From an uncultured Lachnospiraceae bacterium (GTDB lineage: Bacteria > Bacillota > Clostridia > Lachnospirales > Lachnospiraceae), in assembly GCA_910577065.1 (NCBI GenBank), contig CAJTLD010000056.1:1-17923 (forward strand): a stretch of 17,923 nt of DNA. The letters run 5' to 3'. Numbering within the stretch: position 1 is the stretch's first letter; the number at the start of each line of letters is the position of its first letter. Below are positions 12,472 to 17,923 of this stretch, piece by piece. The notes beneath the pieces were generated by a model that did not search any database, was not told the origin of the DNA, and worked only from the letters and a program-made list of their open reading frames with translations. Both the position numbers and the translations under genes were made by a program.

Positions 12472-13048
12472 ACGATTGACGGAACAAGAGCGGCTTTTTG
12501 CGGAACGGCACCACAATATTATATATACGTTTCTTAATACCAACGGCCTCCGGGATGAGGACTTTTACGACGTAGCAGCCCTGGGATATTTAAGGGCCGT
12601 AAAGAGGTACCACCGGGAAGAAAAGCTGCAGCAGTACAAGTTTAATACCATAGCCTGGCAGGCCATGAGGACCAATGTGGGAAATAAAAAGAAAGCAGAC
12701 CGAATCCGGGACGCCGTGATCACTTGCAGCCTTAACGAGCTTACGGACGACGGGACCGAGTACGGCGAGTTTGTCCAGACCACAAAAGATGGCTTCCGGG
12801 AATTGGAGGAGCAGGAGAACCTGCAACAGCTTCTGGCGGAGATTATGCCGGCACTTACAGAGCGGCAACGCGGTCACATTGTAGCAGCGCTTAACGGGTA
12901 CCGGCCGCAGGAGATCATAAAAGAGCAGCGCGTCCGCTTCCAGGAATACCACAAGGACCGGAAGGTCATAAGGGAAGTCATAAGAGACGTTATACCGGTT
13001 TTTCGCGGGGGGGGGGTATTAAGTTATGGACAGATTGGAAGTTATTAG
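12458..13048 (+). CDS. Sigma-70-like phage transcription factor
   Basis: 196 aa from ATG at 12458 (AGAGGAGG upstream); the longer frame from 12428 only adds an Arg/Lys run. Residues about 12-80 resemble sigma region 2 (AERHHNIIYTFLNTNGLRDE, DFYDVAALGYLRAVKRYHRE, KFNTIAWQAMRTNV). Residues about 125-175 resemble region 4 (LLAEIMPALTERQRGHIVAA, YRPQEIIKEQRVRF). It may redirect host RNA polymerase to phage genes. A run of ten G (13007-13016) near the end sets the tail: with ten G it reads GGGVLSYGQIGSY into the next gene; with nine it would end GGGY with TAA at the equivalent of 13018. It lies between the two helicase halves. Confidence 0.65.
   Translation: MESSERLTEQERLFAERHHNIIYTFLNTNGLRDEDFYDVAALGYLRAVKRYHREEKLQQYKFNTIAWQAMRTNVGNKKKADRIRDAVITCSLNELTDDGTEYGEFVQTTKDGFRELEEQENLQQLLAEIMPALTERQRGHIVAALNGYRPQEIIKEQRVRFQEYHKDRKVIREVIRDVIPVFRGGGVLSYGQIGSY
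13007..13016 (+). repeat. G10 homopolymer tract
   Basis: Ten consecutive G at the 3' end of the sigma-like gene and nine nucleotides before the next start codon at 13026, where it also serves as that gene's only Shine-Dalgarno-like sequence. Length changes would move the upstream stop codon and alter ribosome binding for the downstream gene. Confidence 0.9.
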
Positions 13049-13577
13049 ACAGTTGGAGAGCTTGCGGGAACACTGTCAGAGCATGATCGAAGCACACGAC
13101 CCGGCGAGTATTTGGTGGGGCGATACGGAAGCCCTTACAGCAGCTATTGAGGCCTTGAGCCTTGATATAAATAAAACCAAAAAAGGAGATAAAGACATGA
13201 CGAGCAAAACAAAAGTAACACTTGAAACGCCGGAGGGGCCGAAGGAGCTTACAGGCGATACCGTGATCTGCTTCACAGTAGATAAGGCGCGGGACTTCTT
13301 AAGCGGCAAGGTCGAGATGGTTGAAGCAAACGCGGCATATATAGGCCTGGAGATACCGGAGCTGGTCTTTGCGAAAACCATAGGAGCCCTGGTCGGTGAT
13401 ACCGTAGAAAAGGTAAGCCGCAGCACTATGGTGGCAGCCTTCCAGCTTCACGAAGTAGCGCGGATTTTGGAGGCGAAAAGCAAGGCCCTGGCAGAGAGCC
13501 GGACAGAGGATCAGAAAGCCGCTGACTTTGCGGACGCGCTTATAAACTTACTTACAGGCCGGAGGGACCGCTTATGA
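13026..13577 (+). CDS. Phage protein, probable in-frame run-on of two small genes
   Basis: 183 aa in one open frame. Residues 1-50 (MDRLEVIRQLESLREHCQSM, IEAHDPASIWWGDTEALTAA) look like a common small phage protein that usually stands alone. Residues 51-57 are encoded by a Shine-Dalgarno AAAGGAGAT. Residues 58-183 begin MTSKTKVTLETPEGPKELTG and form a second unit with a helical body (LEIPELVFAKTIGALVGDTV, ALAESRTEDQKAADFADALI). The internal ATG at 13197 therefore very likely makes a 126-aa protein on its own. No function is recognised for either part. The end overlaps the helicase C-part by 4 nt. Confidence 0.65.
   Translation: MDRLEVIRQLESLREHCQSMIEAHDPASIWWGDTEALTAAIEALSLDINKTKKGDKDMTSKTKVTLETPEGPKELTGDTVICFTVDKARDFLSGKVEMVEANAAYIGLEIPELVFAKTIGALVGDTVEKVSRSTMVAAFQLHEVARILEAKSKALAESRTEDQKAADFADALINLLTGRRDRL
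13183..13199 (+). promoter_or_regulatory. Internal ribosome binding site and start at ATG 13197
   Basis: AAGGAGAT (13183-13190) with an ATG at 13197, spacing eight from AAGGAG. It is stronger than the site serving the frame's first ATG at 13026, so the 126-aa product is likely the main one. Confidence 0.75.
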
Positions 13578-14920
13578 CAGAAGGTAAAGGCTTCGGCTTC
13601 CTTTTCGAGATGGGATGCGGAAAGACGCTTACAGCCATAGCCACGATGGGCGCAGCCTACCAGATGGGAGCCATTAAGACGGTACTTATAATCGCGCCGA
13701 CTTCGGTCTGCAGCGTTTGGCCGAAAGAGTTTGACGAGTACGCGGACTTTAAATACAACGTAGCGGTCCTTTTGGGGGATAAGCAGAAACGCCTGGCAAC
13801 GCTTAGAGGCCTGGCGGCCTTTCCGTTTAAAGCGCTTCTTGTAGCAGTAATAAACTACGAGAGCACCTGGAGAGAGGGCATCTTTGAGGCCCTGCTTGAT
13901 TGGCGGCCAGATATGATCGTATGCGACGAAAGCCAGCGCATAAAGGAACCGAAGGCAAAGCAGAGCCAGGCCATGCACAAGCTCGGCGACATAGCCAAGT
14001 ATAAACTTATTCTTTCCGGTACCCCGATACAAAACAATGCGATTGACTTATACAGCCAATACCGATTTTTAGACCCTACGGTCTTCGGTACCAACTTTTA
14101 CGCCTTCCGCAGCCGCTACGCCATAATGGGCGGCTTCGACCGGCGGCAGATTGTAGGGTATAAAGACCTTGATAAGCTGATCCAAAAAGAACACAGCATT
14201 GCATACAGGGTGACGAAGGAGGAGGCCCTGGACTTACCGGAGCAAACTTTTCTTACACAGTACATCACCCTGGAGGGGAAGGACAAGCAGCTTTACGACA
14301 AAATTAAGCGGGACAGCTTCGCGGAGCTTGAGAACGGCGGCCAGATCACCGCGCCGACGGTACTTACAAAACTTCTGAGGCTGCAGCAGTTTACAGGAGG
14401 CTTTATACAGGCCGATGAGGGACTAAAGCCGGAGTATGTATTTAAGGGCAAGCTAAACGCCTTAGAGGACATTCTGGACGATTACGTCTTAAGCGCAGGA
14501 AAGAAACTTGTTATTTTCTGCAGGTTCCGGCCAGAGATCGACTTGATAAGTAAGAGCCTGGAAAAGAAGCGGATCCAGTACGCCAGCATTTACGGAGACA
14601 TAAAGATCAATGACCGGGGCGACATTGTAAAGCGTTTCCAGACAGATCCGGAAGTAAAAGTTTTTCTTGCACAGATTGACACAGCCGGGCTCGGTATTAC
14701 CTTAACGGCAGCCGACACTTGCGTATATTACAGCGTAAATTTTAATTACGCAGCATACAGCCAGAGCCTGGCCCGTATTCACAGAATCGGCCAGAAAAAC
14801 CGGTGCGTTTATATTCATTTGACAGTTGAGCACAGTATAGACGAGACGATCTTAAAAGCCCTGGCCAAAAAAGAGGACCTGGCAAAAACGGTCGTCGACG
14901 ATTGGAGGCAGTATTTTTGA
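13574..14920 (+). CDS. SNF2-family DNA helicase/translocase, C-terminal part with all motor motifs
   Basis: 448 aa, starting three residues before the conserved GKGFGFLFEMGCGKTLTAIA segment. Motor motifs: I MGCGKT (13-18), Ia VLIIAPTSV (37-45), II DESQ (118-121), III LSGTPIQN (147-154), V TAGLGIT (370-376), VI RIHRIGQ (401-407). The two RecA-like lobes are complete, but the usual ~115-residue N-terminal segment is encoded separately at 12091-12471. ATG at 13574 has GGAGGG seven nucleotides upstream, so this is a designed start and not a random one. Probable role is ATP-driven movement on duplex DNA in replication or recombination. TGATG overlap with the next gene. Confidence 0.92.
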   Translation: MTEGKGFGFLFEMGCGKTLTAIATMGAAYQMGAIKTVLIIAPTSVCSVWPKEFDEYADFKYNVAVLLGDKQKRLATLRGLAAFPFKALLVAVINYESTWREGIFEALLDWRPDMIVCDESQRIKEPKAKQSQAMHKLGDIAKYKLILSGTPIQNNAIDLYSQYRFLDPTVFGTNFYAFRSRYAIMGGFDRRQIVGYKDLDKLIQKEHSIAYRVTKEEALDLPEQTFLTQYITLEGKDKQLYDKIKRDSFAELENGGQITAPTVLTKLLRLQQFTGGFIQADEGLKPEYVFKGKLNALEDILDDYVLSAGKKLVIFCRFRPEIDLISKSLEKKRIQYASIYGDIKINDRGDIVKRFQTDPEVKVFLAQIDTAGLGITLTAADTCVYYSVNFNYAAYSQSLARIHRIGQKNRCVYIHLTVEHSIDETILKALAKKEDLAKTVVDDWRQYF

Positions 14921-15123
14921 TGGAGGCTATAAAAGTAACCAGGAAGCTGGACGGAAAAGGCCGTTTAATTCTTCCGGGAGACTTCCGGGAGGCGGCGGGC
15001 TTCGCTGCAGATGAACCGGTGGAAGTAGCGCTTATGACCATTGAAGGGAAGCAAGCCTTTGTAATTGCGAAAAAGGAGTTGAAAAGATGGCAAAACAGAC
15101 CGAGCGAAAAGAAGAAATTGTAA
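14920..15123 (+). CDS. AbrB/SpoVT-like (swapped-hairpin) DNA-binding protein
   Basis: 67 aa. VTRKLDGKGRLILPGDFREA with AGFAADEPVEVALM follows the AbrB/MraZ/SpoVT pattern (R-x-D-x-x-G-R-I-x-x-P, then an acidic turn), a small swapped-hairpin beta-barrel that binds DNA as a dimer. The longer frame from 14902 is less likely; ATG at 14920 sits in a TGATG overlap with the helicase stop. It could be a transcription regulator of the operon. The C-terminal tail is Lys-rich and overlaps the next gene by 37 nt. Confidence 0.75.
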   Translation: MEAIKVTRKLDGKGRLILPGDFREAAGFAADEPVEVALMTIEGKQAFVIAKKELKRWQNRPSEKKKL

Positions 15124-15323
15124 TTTGTAAAGAGTGCAAAAAGCCGGAGTATTGGGGAAAAATGCGGTGGCTTGAAGGCCGCTGCCTTTGCCGGAGATGT
15201 TACCGGGCACGTTGGGAGCATTTGAACCAGCGGGAATACAAGTGGGACGATTTGGATGGACCGCGCCCGACGCTTGAAGAATACAAAGAGCAGGAGGCAA
15301 AGAAATGCGAAAATACGAATTAA
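15087..15323 (+). CDS. Small zinc-ribbon protein
   Basis: 78 aa with two CxxC pairs, CKEC (about residues 14-17) and CLCRRC (about 33-38), separated by KPEYWGKMRWLEGR. This is a classic treble-clef or zinc-ribbon spacing. The acidic C-terminus (WDDLDGPRPTLEEYKEQEAK) is not recognised. AAGGAG lies eight nucleotides before ATG 15087. It overlaps both neighbours (37 and 19 nt). A protein-protein or nucleic-acid adaptor role is plausible but inferred only from the motif. Confidence 0.75.
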   Translation: MAKQTERKEEIVICKECKKPEYWGKMRWLEGRCLCRRCYRARWEHLNQREYKWDDLDGPRPTLEEYKEQEAKKCENTN

Positions 15324-16429
15324 GCATAAGCGCCGACTACGTCCCGGAATGGGGGATAACGGAAGCGGTAAGAGAATATTTTCAAAATTCCATAGACGAG
15401 GAAACGAGAGACAGCGGAAACAAAATGTTTTTCGATTACGACAGGGAGAACCAGACAATCCAGATCGGGAACAAGCACAGTGACCTGGATATAAAAACGC
15501 TTCTTTTCGGAGTTACCACAAAAAACAACGACAGCGCCATGATTGGGAATCACGGAGAAGGCTATAAGATTGCTACCGTTGTCCTGCTTCGATTAGGGAA
15601 AACCGTTGTTTTTCAGAATTACTGCCGCCGGGAGATTTGGAGGCCCAGGCTTGTGAAGTCCAGGAAATATGGCGGCGTTTTGGTTCCTACTTTTTTCGTA
15701 GATACAGAGGCGATCTGGAAGCAGGTACCGGAGCACAGCTTAATAATTGAGGTCGGAGGCGTTACAGAGGAGGAGTACGAGCAGATCAGGGCGGCGAACC
15801 TTCACCTGCAGCAGCCAGGCCCGAAACGCAAAGACACCAGCTATGGCGGCATATTGGAGGGCGAGGAGTTCAAAGGGAAAATATTTGTTGCAGGTCTTTA
15901 TATTTGCAGCGAACCGGCCCTGGATATAGGAATTGATTTTAAGCCAAAGGTGGTGCGCCTGGAGAGGGACAGAAGCATGGTAAACAGCTTCGACGTAAAG
16001 TGGTATGCCGCCCGGATGATTGAGGAGACAAAGGACGCGGAGACAATAAAAAACTCGCTTAATTCTTATAGTGGTACCTTTATAGAGTCTTACCGGGTAC
16101 CGCCAGAATTAAGGGACGAAGTAGCTGAGGAATTTATAAACCAGTACGGAGCGAAGGCGGTGCCGGTAAGTAACCAGGAAGATATAGAAGGGATGAAAAA
16201 GCGCGGCTACAAATCGGTCATTGTTTCCGAAGCAAAGAAGAAAATTATTCTTGAATCGGAGTTATACAGCGACGTGAAGCAGGAGCTTAAAGAGGAGCAG
16301 GAAAAAGCGCGGCCGCTTTATGACAGGTTTTGTGAGTTTGCGGAAAAGATAGAAAACAAACTTACAGAGGATGAGGTCGCCACCCTTTACGGCTTCTTAG
16401 ACGAAGTACAGGACAGAGAGGAGGAGTGA
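15305..16429 (+). CDS. GHKL-type (Hsp90/MutL/histidine-kinase fold) ATPase
   Basis: 374 aa. The N-terminal 90 residues have a GHKL ATP site: N box VREYFQNSIDEE (22-33, with Glu24, Asn28 and Asp31) and lid/G2 box IGNHGEGYKIA (80-90). The usual G1 box DxGxG is replaced by IQIGNKHSD (52-60), so nucleotide binding may be altered. A middle domain (about 100-240: VVFQNYCRREIWRPRLVK, SYGGILEGEEFKGKIFVAGL, FKPKVVRLERDRSMV) could match the GHKL transducer region. A helical C-terminus follows. No kinase H-box is seen. AGGAGG lies seven nucleotides upstream of the ATG. Similar proteins occur in Clostridia phages without an assigned role. Confidence 0.8.
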   Translation: MRKYELSISADYVPEWGITEAVREYFQNSIDEETRDSGNKMFFDYDRENQTIQIGNKHSDLDIKTLLFGVTTKNNDSAMIGNHGEGYKIATVVLLRLGKTVVFQNYCRREIWRPRLVKSRKYGGVLVPTFFVDTEAIWKQVPEHSLIIEVGGVTEEEYEQIRAANLHLQQPGPKRKDTSYGGILEGEEFKGKIFVAGLYICSEPALDIGIDFKPKVVRLERDRSMVNSFDVKWYAARMIEETKDAETIKNSLNSYSGTFIESYRVPPELRDEVAEEFINQYGAKAVPVSNQEDIEGMKKRGYKSVIVSEAKKKIILESELYSDVKQELKEEQEKARPLYDRFCEFAEKIENKLTEDEVATLYGFLDEVQDREEE

Positions 16430-16431
16430 CG

Positions 16432-16656
16432 GTGACAGAGAAAAAGCAGAAACCTATTTGTAAGACTTGTCAGCTTATGGAACCGGAGATCGTAAGAAAC
16501 GGTCGGAATCAGTTCTATTGTATGCACCCGGAGGCAAAGACCGAGTGCCTGCCGCACCGGATCATCGCCCGGAGCCGCGAAAACGAGATCCCGACCAAGA
16601 CGGCCCCGAAGTGGTGCCCGCTTCGACAGAAGGAGGCGCAGCCGTGTGGAGAATAA
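16432..16656 (+). CDS. Small Cys-rich phage protein
   Basis: 74 aa from GTG at 16432. GAGGAG (16420-16425) gives a six-nucleotide spacing, so the GTG at 16426 is rejected. CKTC near the start, QFYCMHPEAKTECLPH in the middle and KWCPLR towards the end give a probable zinc site (CxxC ... CxH ... C). The pattern, ending WCPLR, is a common small phage protein in Firmicutes with no known function. It starts 2 nt after the GHKL ATPase. Confidence 0.7.
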   Translation: MTEKKQKPICKTCQLMEPEIVRNGRNQFYCMHPEAKTECLPHRIIARSRENEIPTKTAPKWCPLRQKEAQPCGE

Positions 16657-16850
16657 ATTTTCAGTATAGCGACGGGGGAAAGATTAAGGTAAGCAGCAAA
16701 GGAAAGATAACGCTGGAGCAGGCGGAGAAGTATTACAAGGATTACGGGATCCATTCAGATGGCGGTTTTTACCAGGAGAGCCCCTATAAGAATTATAAGC
16801 CGGAGCATTTAACAAAGGTTATAGCCAGGCTTCGGAAGGAGGCGAAGTGA
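16644..16850 (+). CDS. Small phage protein, unknown function
   Basis: 68 aa from GTG at 16644 with AGGAGG (16631-16636) seven nucleotides upstream. The sequence (INFQYSDGGKIKVSSKGKIT, LEQAEKYYKDYGIHSDGGFY, ending LTKVIARLRKEAK) suggests a small alpha/beta fold. It overlaps the previous gene by 13 nt and the next by 1 nt. The frame is open to 16467, but that upstream part is antiphase with the preceding gene and is not used. Confidence 0.65.
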   Translation: MWRINFQYSDGGKIKVSSKGKITLEQAEKYYKDYGIHSDGGFYQESPYKNYKPEHLTKVIARLRKEAK

Positions 16851-17047
16851 TGTACTTATTAACCAAAGACGGCATCCAGGAGACGCCAAAGAAAAAGACC
16901 CTTAAGGCGTTCTTTTGCAAACACCAGAACCGGATGCGAGGACAGAGCTGCAGCAGCAGCGGCCTGGTCCGTATTTCCGGCGAGGACTTATACGAAGTTT
17001 GCCGAGATTGCGGAAAAATTTTAAGCGAACGACACACCCAGTATTAA
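16850..17047 (+). CDS. Small zinc-binding phage protein
   Basis: 65 aa from ATG at 16850 with AAGGAGG upstream; it overlaps the previous TGA by one base. The second half reads FCKHQNRMRGQSCSSSGLVR then LYEVCRDCGKIL, giving C-x-H with CRDC as a probable zinc ribbon. The start MYLLTKDGIQETPKKK is basic. Typical of small phage zinc proteins; function unknown. Confidence 0.65.
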   Translation: MYLLTKDGIQETPKKKTLKAFFCKHQNRMRGQSCSSSGLVRISGEDLYEVCRDCGKILSERHTQY

Positions 17048-17063
17048 AGGAGGATTGAGAAAA

Positions 17064-17510
17064 ATGGCGGACATTTACAAATTAATCGACGAGTATAAGG
17101 AGCTTCTGGACACGAAGGACCGGCTTAAGGACGAGACCACGGCCAACAATAAAGACCTGGAGGCGAAGCGGAAGGAGCTGGCCCAGGCCATGATCGACGC
17201 AGAGAGTCCGAAGGTAAGCCGGGGCGGCTTCCTTTACAGCTTGCAGGACAAGACCAAGTACAACAAGATCGGCGGATGTGACGAGGAGGCCTTCTTTTCT
17301 ACCCTTGAGGAGCATGGCCTGGGGGATATTATTAAGCGGACCGTAAACGCGCAGACCTTAAGCGGAGCTATGGCCAACATTGTGGAGGAGAACGACGGCG
17401 AGCTACCGGAGGAGTTCGAGGAGTTTATAAACCCGTACCAGTATTACGACGTAGCCAAGCGGAAAGAAACCAATAAAGCAGCCAAAAAGGCGAAGCAAAA
17501 GGAGGCATAA
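17064..17510 (+). CDS. Phage coiled-coil protein, probable replication/recombination accessory
   Basis: 148 aa from ATG at 17064, with AAAGGAGG (17046-17053); the frame is open from TTG 17055. The N-terminal half is a coiled coil (KLIDEYKELLDTKDRLKDET, NNKDLEAKRKELAQAMIDAE), then GGFLYSLQDKTKYNKIGG, and GDIIKRTVNAQTLSGAMANI. In Clostridia phages a protein of this kind, from memory, comes just before a DUF2800 nuclease and DUF2815 protein, which would fit a Gam/Gp157-like accessory. No such partner is present here because the sequence is broken after the next start. Confidence 0.65.
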   Translation: MADIYKLIDEYKELLDTKDRLKDETTANNKDLEAKRKELAQAMIDAESPKVSRGGFLYSLQDKTKYNKIGGCDEEAFFSTLEEHGLGDIIKRTVNAQTLSGAMANIVEENDGELPEEFEEFINPYQYYDVAKRKETNKAAKKAKQKEA

Positions 17511-17512
17511 GG

Positions 17513-17707
17513 ATGCAGCAATTAGAATTTGACCTGCGCTTAGATTACGAGCGCAACTTAAAGGACAACCTGATCACCGTGTTGTTCGGCAAATTATCTG
17601 CACCTACATTCTTCACATTAAATGCGCCTGTATTTCAGATGGTATGGATAAACATTCAAAATTTCTGCATCTGTTTGCGCAGCTTATTTAAGGTCAGTAT
17701 TGTATAA
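17513..17707 (+). pseudogene. Truncated phage early gene
   Basis: MQQLEFDLRLDYERNLKDNL, about 23 codons that look like the start of another early protein, with a good AAAGGAGG Shine-Dalgarno. The recognisable character stops at about 17583. From there the frame runs for some 40 codons through an AT-rich, unrelated sequence (FGKLSAPTFFTLNAPVF onward) to a stop at 17707. The real gene is cut, so the tail is not native. Confidence 0.6.
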
Positions 17708-17923
17708 ACAATTCCAGCCAGTTTCCTTTTTCCGGTGCCTATCGCATGGGAAAAAAGAAACAGCATCTGAATTGTCAGTACAATTTAAAGTGTTCATGGG
17801 AAGATGTCCCGAGTGAATTGTACTGCTTCCGGATATAATTCAGAAAACAGGGGATTTCCTGTACTCTTAAATCCCCTGTTCTCATCAGCTGATACTGAAT
17901 TGTCTGCTGTCAGTTAACTATTC
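17587..17923. other. Unassigned right-edge sequence with inverted and direct repeats
   Basis: No convincing gene here. It is AT-rich and unlike the prophage. Repeats: CAGTACAATT (17776-17785) inverted as AATTGTACTG (17816-17825); CTGAATTGTC directly repeated at 17767-17776 and 17895-17904; a 12-bp perfect hairpin AACAGGGGATTT (17846-17857) with AAATCCCCTGTT (17869-17880), which has a short TTTT after it only on the minus strand. A 36-codon minus-strand frame (MLFLFSHAIGTGKRKLAGIV...) may be a gene fragment. It could be the end of another insertion, deleted flanking DNA or a chimeric contig join. Confidence 0.5.
17846..17880 (-). terminator. Possible minus-strand terminator
   Basis: Twelve-bp perfect stem with an 11-nt loop. 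Reading on the minus strand, TTTTCTG follows the stem at 17846 and lower; on the plus strand CTCATC follows. A weak U-tail makes this uncertain. Confidence 0.4.

Larger units (their letters stand above)
5665..17583. mobile_element. Prophage (or phage-like element) nested in repA; right part missing
   Basis: A large serine recombinase at the very edge, a repressor/Cro divergent switch and a dense early operon define the unit. The left attachment site should lie between the last iteron (5660) and the recombinase stop (5698), because the repA frame loses family resemblance there. The exact core cannot be read without the empty site. No structural, packaging or lysis cassette is inside the window. 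At about 17583 the sequence switches in the middle of an early gene, so the right end here is a deletion, insertion or assembly junction, not a normal attR. Confidence 0.75.

Noticed and set aside
13511..14032. 173-codon minus-strand frame
   Set aside because: Antisense to the SNF2 helicase motif I to III region; no ribosome site.
14742..15458. 238-codon minus-strand frame
   Set aside because: It is antisense to the helicase end, AbrB-like, zinc-ribbon and GHKL genes, all with good starts and motifs.

Overview
The window looks like a contig from a gut Clostridium-class Firmicute, most likely Lachnospiraceae. The host genes are typical Firmicute rpsB and tsf. The accessory genes (DUF6075, DUF3970, ParA, ParB, RepA_N, then a large-serine-recombinase prophage) are combinations I associate with Lachnospiraceae mobile elements. 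The taxonomic call is inference from gene content and Shine-Dalgarno style.

Layout, left to right. (1) 1-319 is the 5' ribozyme part of a group IIC intron on the minus strand, cut by the window edge and sitting directly beside a bidirectional terminator hairpin. (2) 477-2425 is host core: promoter, structured leader, rpsB, tsf and a strong terminator. (3) About 2430-5660 is the start of an integrative conjugative or plasmid-like element. It holds a repeat-rich leader, a DUF6075 gene, a 55-aa DUF3970 gene, and overlapping parA-parB-repA. The repA gene carries an array of 23-bp iterons inside its coding sequence, which is where RepA_N plasmids keep their origin. (4) From about 5665 a second element, a prophage, is nested inside repA just after the iterons. 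Its minus-strand lysogeny block is a large serine recombinase, a frameshifted membrane/SWIM gene and a CI-like repressor. A textbook divergent switch with three operator copies (8346-8452) separates this from a dense plus-strand early operon (8564-17583). (5) About 17587-17923 is unrelated sequence that truncates the last early gene.

In the prophage early operon almost every gene overlaps or nearly touches the next and has a good Shine-Dalgarno. It encodes a Cro-like regulator, small proteins, a 592-aa Cys-rich coiled-coil protein, a membrane-anchored SleB/CwlJ-type hydrolase, and a SNF2 helicase divided into two separately translated genes. A sigma-like gene and another small gene lie between the two halves. 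These are followed by an AbrB-like protein, three small Cys-rich proteins, a GHKL-type ATPase, a small uncharacterised protein and a coiled-coil protein.

The most unusual points are: the SNF2 helicase split exactly between its N-terminal segment and Walker A; two G/C homopolymer tracts (C9 and G10) that decide reading frames; a probable small antisense RNA upstream of the integrase; a perfect 20-bp inverted repeat in the early leader; and the insertion of the prophage next to the iteron array of another element's replication gene. No tRNA, rRNA or CRISPR array was seen.
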